Below are positions 7,704 through 12,444 of a DNA stretch of 12,444 nt, in pieces. The translations under genes and the position numbers were made by a program. Position 1 is the stretch's first letter, and every line of letters starts with the position of its first letter. Below the pieces are notes generated by a model, which saw only the letters and a list, made by a program, of their open reading frames with translations, was not told the origin of the DNA and ran no database searches. This DNA comes from Clostridia bacterium (GTDB taxonomy: Bacteria > Bacillota > Dehalobacteriia > UBA4068), in the NCBI GenBank assembly GCA_012515255.1, contig JAAYYR010000092.1, forward strand, positions 1 to 12,444, read 5' to 3'.

Positions 7704-8471
7704 TTAATCCTTTGCCATCTGTTGTTCCGTGCGGCCAAAACGGCGATTGCGCCCCTGAAAATCAAGGATTGCCGTAAGCAAATCGCGCTTGTTAAAATCC
7801 GGCCACAGTTTATCGCTGAAATACAGTTCACTGTAAGCAGCCTGCCAAATCAGAAAATTACTGATGCGTAATTCGCCCGAGGTTCTGATCATCAGCTCTG
7901 GATCCGGAGCGCCGGCGGTATCAAGCGCCGCGCCGATCACCTGCTCATTGATATGCTCTGGGGAAAATTGCCCATCGCGCACTTTAAGGGCCAAGCTGCG
8001 TATGGCGCGCGCCAACTCGTCCCGGCCGCCGTAATTGACGGCGATATTGAGCAGCATCCTTTCGTTTTGGGCGGTAGATTTTTGCGCTTGCGCCAAAGCA
8101 AGCAGCACCGCGGCCGGTAAAGCCTCCCGGCTGCCGAGGAATCCCAAACGAATGCCCTGCTCATTCATCAGGGCCACTTCCCCTTCGAGGTACTGGATGA
8201 AAAGGCGCATTAAAAAGCCGACCTCATCGGCTGGGCGGCGCCAGTTCTCGGTGGAAAAGGCATAGACGGTGAGGATGTGTATACCGATTTCGCTGCATAG
8301 CTCGACCGCCTGGCGCAGGGCCTCCATGCCGGCCTTATGGCCGGCGCTGCGAGGTAAGTGGCGCCGTGTCGCCCAGCGGCCATTGCCATCCATGATGATG
8401 GCGATATGTGCCGGCAGCCTTTTTTTATCCAGCCGCGCCAATAAATCATTTAACTGTTCCGCTTTTGCCAT
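7704..8471 (-). CDS. uppS: Undecaprenyl diphosphate synthase (cis-prenyltransferase)
   Basis: Cytoplasmic/peripheral-membrane enzyme that adds eight isopentenyl units to farnesyl diphosphate in cis. It makes the C55 carrier lipid for peptidoglycan and other wall polymers. Landmarks in the 255-residue product: MDGNGRWA (27-34) with catalytic Asp28, GHKAG (44-48), VYAFSTENW (69-77), the RTSGELRISNFL region (196-207) and SELYFSD plus W223 (214-223). The ATG at 8471 is chosen because AGGTGGAG lies just upstream and residues after it fit the family. In-frame ATGs at 8504 and 8498 lack a Shine-Dalgarno and would overlap the likely promoter region. It is the first gene of the run that continues through ispG, lying after the ferredoxin terminator and behind its own promoter. 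Confidence 0.96.
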   Translation of the reverse strand: MAKAEQLNDLLARLDKKRLPAHIAIIMDGNGRWATRRHLPRSAGHKAGMEALRQAVELCSEIGIHILTVYAFSTENWRRPADEVGFLMRLFIQYLEGEVALMNEQGIRLGFLGSREALPAAVLLALAQAQKSTAQNERMLLNIAVNYGGRDELARAIRSLALKVRDGQFSPEHINEQVIGAALDTAGAPDPELMIRTSGELRISNFLIWQAAYSELYFSDKLWPDFNKRDLLTAILDFQGRNRRFGRTEQQMAKD

Positions 8472-8516
8472 CGCTCCACCTGTTTGGGCATTCGCCATCT
8501 GCATATACTATCATAT

Positions 8517-8545
8517 ATTATCTCATATTTTATGCAATTCTACAA
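8517..8545 (-). promoter_or_regulatory. Probable promoter of the uppS-cdsA-dxr-rseP-ispG run
   Basis: On the minus strand, -35 TTGTAG (8545-8540) and -10 GATAAT (8522-8517) are 17 bp apart in an AT-rich stretch that stands out from the GC-rich surroundings. The -10 matches 5 of 6 consensus bases; the -35 matches only TTG. An overlapping alternative is TTGCAT (8536-8531) with TATGAT (8514-8509). Either way the region sits between the ferredoxin terminator and the uppS start. Confidence 0.55.
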
Positions 8546-8578
8546 TAAGTAAATACTTCAGCTTGTCGTCACAGTGCG

Positions 8579-8608
8579 AAAATCCCCTTCCAACCCGGAA
8601 GGGGATTT
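8579..8608 (-). terminator. Hairpin terminator after the ferredoxin gene
   Basis: A perfect 12-bp inverted repeat (8580-8591 with 8597-8608) has a 5-nt loop. On the minus strand it ends in GGGGATTTTCGC, so the U-tract is short (4). It begins 34 nt after the ferredoxin stop. The stem is long and stable, and the A-rich left arm means it could work in both directions. It separates the translation block from the uppS run, but read-through is possible with so short a U-tract. Confidence 0.8.
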
Positions 8609-8642
8609 AACGAAATCATCGGTTTTGAAGCTAAGTAGCCGC

Positions 8643-8807
8643 TTATTGATTAGTGATAGCGCCCACAGGGCAGGAATCGACGCAAGCGCCGCATTCCAGG
8701 CAATCATCGGTGATCTTGTAAATATCACCTTCGACGATAGCGCCGGACGGGCATTCGGAAAGGCAGCTGCCGCAGGCCAGGCATTCGTCACTGATTACAT
8801 AGGTCAT
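8643..8807 (-). CDS. Clostridial-type 2[4Fe-4S] ferredoxin
   Basis: Small cytoplasmic electron carrier of 54 residues, beginning MTYVISDECLACGSC. Both cluster motifs are complete. Cys9, Cys12, Cys15 and Cys19-Pro form the first CxxCxxCxxxCP; Cys36, Cys39, Cys42 and Cys46-Pro form the second. The two halves are internally similar (CLACGSC and CLECGAC; CPSGAI and CPVGAI), as in clostridial ferredoxins derived from a duplication. An AAGGAGG Shine-Dalgarno (8823-8817) lies 9 nt upstream of the ATG. The gene lies 81 nt after frr and is closed by a hairpin terminator. Such ferredoxins carry low-potential electrons in anaerobes. IspG, encoded downstream in the next transcription unit, needs exactly such a donor, but nothing in the sequence proves the pairing. 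Confidence 0.95.
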   Translation of the reverse strand: MTYVISDECLACGSCLSECPSGAIVEGDIYKITDDCLECGACVDSCPVGAITNQ

Positions 8808-8888
8808 TTGTTGGCTCCTCCTTGGTGGTTGAGATAAAAGTCGCTTTTATGAGATGAAAACCGCTGGCATTGCCGGGCAAAGCAACGG

Positions 8889-9446
8889 TTAAACCTCCAT
8901 GATTTCTTTTTCCTTAAGCGCAAAAAGCTCGTCGATGCGTTTAATATATTTATCGGTCAGCTTTTGCGCGTCGTCCAGACCTTTTTTCGCTTCATCTTCC
9001 GAGCATTCCTTAGCCTTTTCCATGGCCTTAATCTCGTCATTAATATCGCGACGGATATTGCGCATCGTCACCCTGAATTCCTCGGCCTTTTTCGAGCATT
9101 GGCGCACCATTTCCTTGCGCCGTTCCTCTGTGAGCTGGGGAATATTAAGGCGGATCACCTGGCCGTCATTGGCCGGGGTAATGCCGATATCCGATTTGAG
9201 GATGGCTTTTTCGATCGCGCCCAAATTCTTTTTATCCCAAGGCTGAATAAGGATCAGCCGCGGCTCGGGGCAGGAAATGGTTGCGGTTTGATTAACAGGG
9301 GTCGGGGTGCCGTAATAGTCGACCATGATCTTATCCAAAAGCGCCGGAGTCGCGCGGCCCGCGCGCAAAGAAGCATATTCGCCGTTTAAGATACGTTCGG
9401 CTTTCAGCATCCGCTCCTCGGCGGAATCGAGGATATCCTTAATCAT
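8889..9446 (-). CDS. frr: Ribosome recycling factor
   Basis: Cytoplasmic factor that, with EF-G, splits post-termination ribosomes. The product is 185 residues, the canonical length. Family landmarks include ERMLKAE near the N-terminus, the YASLRAGRATPALLD segment, YYGTPTPVNQTATIS in the beta domain, QPWDKKN, IRLNIPQLTEERRKE, and the long C-terminal helix bundle ending KEKEIMEV. The ATG at 9446 is chosen over the in-frame GTG at 9455 because GGGAGG ends 8 nt before the ATG, whereas the GTG overlaps that Shine-Dalgarno. The gene starts 8 nt before the end of pyrH. The pairing pyrH-frr is near universal in bacteria. Confidence 0.98.
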   Translation of the reverse strand: MIKDILDSAEERMLKAERILNGEYASLRAGRATPALLDKIMVDYYGTPTPVNQTATISCPEPRLILIQPWDKKNLGAIEKAILKSDIGITPANDGQVIRLNIPQLTEERRKEMVRQCSKKAEEFRVTMRNIRRDINDEIKAMEKAKECSEDEAKKGLDDAQKLTDKYIKRIDELFALKEKEIMEV

Positions 9447-10173
9447 TATTGTCACCTCCCAAATATGTGCCGATCGGTTCTCCCATGACTGCCTTCATCA
9501 TATTGCCGGGCTCCGCGCCGTTAAAGACAATAATCGGTATCTTATTATCTTTGCATAAAGATGCGGCGGTAGAATCCATAACCTGCAATTCGCGCTGCAG
9601 CATTTCTAAATAAGTAACCCTTTGCAGCAGGCGGGCATCCTTATGAACTTTGGGGTCGGCGTCGTAAATGCCATCGACTTTCTTGGCCATTAAAATGACC
9701 TCGGCGTGGATCTCGGCCGCGCGCAGGGCGGCCGCGGTGTCCGTGGAAAAATAGGGATTGCCAGTGCCGGCGGCAAAAATCACCACCCGGCCTTTTTCCA
9801 GATGCCGCAGGGCGCGCAGGCGGATATAAGGCTCGGCCACGGCCTTGACCTCGATGGCGCTTTGCACCCGGCAATTAACGCCTGTTTTCTCGACGGCGTC
9901 GCCAAGAGCCAGGGCATTGATCATCGTGGCCATCATCCCCATATGGTCGGCAGTGGAGCGATCCATGCCGCCGGCGCTGCCGGTGAGGCCGCGCCAGATA
10001 TTGCCGCCGCCGACCACGATGGCGATCTGCACATCGAGCCGGTTGATCGCGGCTATCTCCTCCGCCATCCGGGTCAGAGTGGGATAATCCAAGCCATAGG
10101 GCTGATCGCCCGATAAGCTTTCGCCGCTGATCTTAAGGATAAATCTGCGATACTTAGGCTGCTTTTTGGTCAT
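9439..10173 (-). CDS. pyrH: UMP kinase (bacterial PyrH)
   Basis: Cytoplasmic hexameric amino-acid-kinase-fold enzyme that phosphorylates UMP to UDP with ATP. It is feedback-inhibited by UTP in most bacteria. Length is 244 residues, normal. Motifs: LKISGESL (13-20) with the catalytic Lys14, the VVGGGNIWRG loop (53-62), DRSTADHMGM (71-80), FAAGTGNPYFSTD (133-145) for UMP binding, and KKVDGIYDADP (164-174). AGAGG just upstream supports the ATG at 10173. It follows tsf after an unusually structured 156-nt gap, and its last codons carry the Shine-Dalgarno of frr. Confidence 0.98.
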   Translation of the reverse strand: MTKKQPKYRRFILKISGESLSGDQPYGLDYPTLTRMAEEIAAINRLDVQIAIVVGGGNIWRGLTGSAGGMDRSTADHMGMMATMINALALGDAVEKTGVNCRVQSAIEVKAVAEPYIRLRALRHLEKGRVVIFAAGTGNPYFSTDTAAALRAAEIHAEVILMAKKVDGIYDADPKVHKDARLLQRVTYLEMLQRELQVMDSTAASLCKDNKIPIIVFNGAEPGNMMKAVMGEPIGTYLGGDNND

Positions 10174-10214
10174 AGGGCCTCTTTCCGCAACCCGGGGAAT
10201 CTTAACGCGGTTGA

Positions 10215-10307
10215 AGCGGGCTTCTTGGTGGCGTAGGGCTGCTTGCCCAAACCCGGCTCAGCCGGATTCGGGCCAAGCGCCGGTACAAAAATCGCTTAAA
10301 GCCCGCT
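10215..10307 (-). repeat. Palindromic element between tsf and pyrH
   Basis: Outer 9-bp perfect inverted repeats (10215-10223 AGCGGGCTT; 10299-10307 AAGCCCGCT) enclose a central hairpin at 10241-10278. That hairpin pairs GCTTG/CAAGC, CCC/GGG with one bulged base, then a mixed section, then CCGGC/GCCGG around a 3-nt loop, 17 pairs in all. Two positions that are A-C mismatches on the plus strand become G.U wobbles in the minus-strand transcript, so folding as operon RNA is favoured. A second local stem (GAAG/CTTC) overlaps the left arm and could compete with the outer pairing. No U-run follows, so it is not a plain terminator. It may be a small mobile palindromic repeat, an RNA processing site or a regulatory leader for pyrH. 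Confidence 0.6.
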
Positions 10308-10329
10308 CATTGCTACTCGCGTAAAATCC

Positions 10330-10980
10330 CTAGCACTGCCCGCTCATGGCCGCGACTTCTTCCGCCAGGTTGCTTTGCTTTTTCTCAATGCCTTCGCCAA
10401 CGGCGAAGCGGGCGAAACGGCGGATATTGATATTCTCGCCGATCTTCGCGACTTTCGTAGTCAGATATTGTGTCACTGTCTGGTCGGTATCCTTGATATA
10501 AACCTGTTCCATAAGGCAGGTTTCTTTATAATATTTCTCAATGCGGCCCTCGACGATTTTGTCAAGGATCTTTTCCGGTTTGCCTTCATTGAGGGCTTGC
10601 TGCCGCGCGATCATCCGCTCATGCTCAAGCACATCGGCCGGCACTTCTTCGCGGCGCACGTATTCCGGGCTTGCGGCTGCGATTTGCATAGCTATATCGC
10701 GGCAAAAGCCTTTGAACTCATCGGTCTTGGCCACAAAATCGGTTTCGCAGTTGATCTCTACGAGCACGCCGATGCGGCCGGCGCCATGAATATAGGATTC
10801 CACAATGCCCTCGGCCGCCACGCGGCCGGCTTTTTTGGCCGCCGCGGCAAGGCCTTTCTCCCGCAGCAAGTCTATGGCCTTTTCCACGTCGCCTTTTGTC
10901 TCAGTGAGCGCTTTTTTGCAGTCCATCATACCGGCGCCGGTTCTTTCGCGTAAATCTTTAACGTCTTGTGCGCTAATCAT
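10330..10980 (-). CDS. tsf: Elongation factor Ts, short form
   Basis: Guanine-nucleotide exchange factor that releases GDP from EF-Tu during translation. The N-terminal UBA-like domain occupies about 1-45 (VKDLRERTGAGMMDCKKAL at 7-25). The key exchange motif TDFVAK is at 80-85. A core subdomain follows, with a C-terminal region ending at IRRFARFAVGEG (187-198). At 216 residues it is much shorter than E. coli (283) or B. subtilis (about 293) EF-Ts. It resembles the compact Thermus-type form that lacks part of the duplicated core and the coiled-coil. There is no sign of a frameshift: the TAG stop is reached after a normal C-terminal Phe-Ala-Val-Gly segment. The ATG lies 3 nt after the rpsB stop. 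An AAAGGAGG within the last rpsB codons (11002-10995) serves it, at a longish spacing of about 12-14 nt. Confidence 0.96.
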   Translation of the reverse strand: MISAQDVKDLRERTGAGMMDCKKALTETKGDVEKAIDLLREKGLAAAAKKAGRVAAEGIVESYIHGAGRIGVLVEINCETDFVAKTDEFKGFCRDIAMQIAAASPEYVRREEVPADVLEHERMIARQQALNEGKPEKILDKIVEGRIEKYYKETCLMEQVYIKDTDQTVTQYLTTKVAKIGENINIRRFARFAVGEGIEKKQSNLAEEVAAMSGQC

Positions 10981-10983
10981 CGT

Positions 10984-11781
10984 TTATTTCGTCTCCTCCT
11001 TTACCGCTTCCGACACAACAGCCCCGGCAGCTTGTTCGGCAGCGGCGGCAGTAGCAGCGGCAGCGGCAGCTTCCGCAGCGGCGGCGGCAGCAGCGTCGAT
11101 GCCTTGCCGCGCTTCAATGACCGCGTCGGCCATTTTAGCGGACAACAGCCTGACCGCGCGGATCGCGTCATCATTGCCGGGGATCACATAATCGATTTCA
11201 TCGGGATCGCAATTGGTGTCGACAATGCCGACGATGGGGATTTTAAGCAGCCGGGCCTCGGCCACGGCGATTCGTTCCTTGCGCGGGTCAACCACAAACA
11301 GGGCGCCCGGCAGTTGCCTCATATCTTTAATGCCGCCTAAAAAGCGTTCCAGCTTATCTTTTTTCACCTTAAGGGAAGCCACTTCTTTTTTCGGCAGCAC
11401 ATCAAAGGTACCGTCTTCTTCCATCCGTTCCAGATCGCGCAGATAATCAATACGGCTCTGGATTGTTTTGAAATTGGTCAGCATACCGCCCAGCCAGCGC
11501 TCATTGACATAAAACTGACCGCAGCGCAGGGCTTCTTCCTTGATCGAATCTTGCGCCTGCTTCTTGGTGCCGACAAAGAGCATGCTCTTGCCGGATTCGG
11601 CGACGCTTTTAACGAAGGCATAAGCATCGTCTACCTTATGCACCGTCTTTTGCAGATCGATGATATAGATGCCATTGCGCTCGGTGAAGATGTACTTCGC
11701 CATCTTCGGATTCCAGCGGCGGGTCTGATGACCAAAATGCACGCCGGCTTCAAGTAGTTGTTTCATGGAAATTACTGCCAT
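10984..11781 (-). CDS. rpsB: 30S ribosomal protein S2 with Ala-rich C-terminal tail
   Basis: Small-subunit ribosomal protein of the head/platform region. The core is textbook: MKQLLEAGVHFGHQTRRWNPKM (6-27), IYIIDLQKT (38-46), LFVGTKKQAQ (68-77), RWLGGMLTNF (95-104), GALFVVDPRKER (159-170), PIVGIVDTNCDPD (182-194) and YVIPGNDDAIRA (198-209). The core ends near residue 228. Residues 229-254 are almost all alanine with a few Glu, Thr and Gln, and the protein ends VKEETK at 265. The ATG at 11781 has AAGGAG about 8 nt upstream. It heads the rpsB-tsf pair after a 251-nt leader gap downstream of hslU. Confidence 0.98.
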   Translation of the reverse strand: MAVISMKQLLEAGVHFGHQTRRWNPKMAKYIFTERNGIYIIDLQKTVHKVDDAYAFVKSVAESGKSMLFVGTKKQAQDSIKEEALRCGQFYVNERWLGGMLTNFKTIQSRIDYLRDLERMEEDGTFDVLPKKEVASLKVKKDKLERFLGGIKDMRQLPGALFVVDPRKERIAVAEARLLKIPIVGIVDTNCDPDEIDYVIPGNDDAIRAVRLLSAKMADAVIEARQGIDAAAAAAAEAAAAAATAAAAEQAAGAVVSEAVKEETK

Positions 11782-12032
11782 TATCGTTCTCCTTTTTGTT
11801 TTTGTTTTTTACCGCCGGTATTTCGAAGACCGCTCGCCTGAAATTCGGATCAAGGTGTAGCTGGGATTTTGGTTTGAGCCAAAATCAAAGCCTAGCATGA
11901 CGCCGACTTAAGGCACTGGAACGGCCGATCCATACCGTGTGTGATAACACCTGGTAAGACTTTGGTAATTATGCCACTCATTAACATAACATAGGAAAAG
12001 CAAAATTGCAAGTTTTTTAGCTCGAAAACGTC
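11782..12032 (-). promoter_or_regulatory. rpsB leader region with RNA hairpins
   Basis: This 251-bp gap holds no gene I can support. In the transcript direction it contains a possible promoter, then potential stems: GGCA/TGCC (11975-11972 with 11915-11912) enclosing TACC/GGTA and a GTGT-tatc-ACAC hairpin. After that comes a perfect 8-bp hairpin, GATTTTGG / CCAAAATC with a 6-nt loop (11886-11865). A purine-rich A-tract leads into the AAGGAG Shine-Dalgarno. Ribosomal-protein mRNAs are often autoregulated through such leaders, so S2 feedback is a reasonable but untested idea. I see no match to a leader family I can name, and no terminator with a U-run after hslU. Confidence 0.5.
11983..12011 (-). 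promoter_or_regulatory. Possible promoter of rpsB-tsf
   Basis: On the minus strand, -35 TTGCAA (12011-12006) and -10 TATGTT (11988-11983) are 17 bp apart, each matching 4 of 6 consensus bases. It starts about 20 nt after the hslU stop and would give a long structured leader of roughly 190 nt. Confidence 0.4.
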
Positions 12033-12444
12033 TTAGAGGATAAATCTGCTCAAATCCTGATCCGTGGCGATATCGGCAAGTTTGTTTTCGATATAGGCGC
12101 GGTCGATGGTGATTTGCCCCGCGGCTGCCTCCGGCGCGTCAAAGAGTAAATCCTCCAGCACTTTTTCCATAATGGTGTGCAGGCGGCGGGCGCCGATATT
12201 CTCAGTATTACGGTTAACGCGGTCGGCGATCTCCGCCAAAGCGTCGATGCCGTCGTCGCTGAAACTCGCCTGCACGCCGTCTACGGAGAGCAGAGCCAGG
12301 TATTGCTCGATCAAGGAATGCTCCGGCTCGAGCAGGATGCGGCGCAAATCCCGCTCCGTAAGGTTATTGAGATTGACGCGGATGGGGAAACGGCCCTGCA
12401 GCTCCGGTATCAGGTCCGAAGGCTTGGCCATAGTGAAAGCGCCG
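12033..12444 (-). CDS. hslU: HslU (ClpY) ATPase subunit of HslUV protease, C-terminal part
   Basis: The AAA+ unfoldase that feeds substrates to the HslV peptidase in the cytoplasm. Only the last 136 residues lie in the window; the gene enters from the right edge, and the ATG at 12431 is an internal Met, not the start. The fragment begins GAFTMAKPSDLIPELQGR, equivalent to the sensor-1 area of HslU. It contains the ENIGARRLHT sensor-2 motif with its conserved Arg pair. It ends DLSRFIL, the C-terminal tail that inserts into HslV and activates it, so the 3' end is intact. HslV and the HslU Walker motifs lie outside the window. Next downstream is rpsB, with no codY in between. Confidence 0.97.
   Translation of the reverse strand, partial: GAFTMAKPSDLIPELQGRFPIRVNLNNLTERDLRRILLEPEHSLIEQYLALLSVDGVQASFSDDGIDALAEIADRVNRNTENIGARRLHTIMEKVLEDLLFDAPEAAAGQITIDRAYIENKLADIATDQDLSRFIL

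Noticed and set aside
7700..7831. Upstream in-frame start giving a 255-residue CdsA
   Set aside because: The extra 44 residues come from an overlapping frame of uppS and have no membrane-enzyme character. The ATG at 7699 has the better ribosome site.
8472..8504. Earlier in-frame ATGs for uppS at 8504 and 8498
   Set aside because: No Shine-Dalgarno precedes them, and they lie right against the predicted -10 region. The ATG at 8471 has AGGTGGAG in front.
8834..8850. ATAAAAG-tcg-CTTTTAT hairpin between frr and ferredoxin as a terminator
   Set aside because: The stem has one GC pair and no U-run beyond its own arm, so it is too weak to call as a terminator.
9447..9455. GTG start for frr three codons upstream
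   Set aside because: The GTG overlaps the GGGAGG ribosome site, so it cannot use it. The ATG at 9446 is at correct spacing and gives the canonical 185 residues.
11020..11100. GCGGCA-type tandem repeat as a minisatellite or CRISPR-like array
   Set aside because: It is in frame within rpsB and encodes the Ala-rich tail. Units are 3 bp with no spacers.
12001..12032. Terminator after hslU
   Set aside because: Only a weak GTTTT/AAAAC pairing is visible, with no GC stem and no U-run.

Overview
The window carries conserved housekeeping genes of a Bacillota-type bacterium, probably an anaerobe. Every gene I can support is on the minus strand, so transcription runs from high to low coordinates. Three things point to this group. 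The order pyrH-frr-uppS-cdsA-dxr-rseP-ispG-proS is typical of Firmicutes. The recA leader has a GAAC-N4-GTTY (DinR-type) SOS box. A clostridial 2[4Fe-4S] ferredoxin sits inside the cluster. A class such as Negativicutes would fit, but that is inference. The DNA is GC-rich (Ala and Gly codons dominate), which produces many long antisense ORFs that I treat as shadows.

Layout in transcription order. (1) 12444-12033: C-terminal part of hslU, the ATPase of the HslUV protease. (2) A 251-bp gap with a probable promoter and a structured leader, then rpsB (S2) and tsf (EF-Ts), 3 nt apart. (3) A 156-bp gap with an unusual folded element, then pyrH and frr, which overlap by 8 nt. (4) A 54-residue ferredoxin gene closed by a strong hairpin terminator. 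(5) A promoter, then a tight run: uppS, cdsA, an AI-2E/YtvI-type membrane protein, dxr (GTG start), rseP and ispG (1-nt overlap with rseP). (6) proS with its own promoter and leader hairpin, closed by an intrinsic terminator. (7) The start of recA with an SOS box, cut by the window edge.

How the genes fit together. The right half serves translation: S2, the EF-Tu exchange factor, and ribosome recycling, with UMP kinase embedded. The left half makes isoprenoids and envelope: Dxr and IspG are MEP-pathway enzymes, UppS makes the undecaprenyl carrier, CdsA makes CDP-diacylglycerol, and RseP is an intramembrane protease. IspG is an iron-sulfur reductase that needs low-potential electrons, so a ferredoxin gene just upstream of this run is suggestive but unproven.

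I found no phage, transposase, CRISPR array, tRNA or rRNA, and no clearly novel multi-gene system. The least ordinary signal is the non-coding element between tsf and pyrH. It has 9-bp outer inverted repeats around a 17-pair hairpin whose two plus-strand mismatches become G.U pairs only in the operon's own transcript. A 10-bp direct repeat also links it to the end of tsf.
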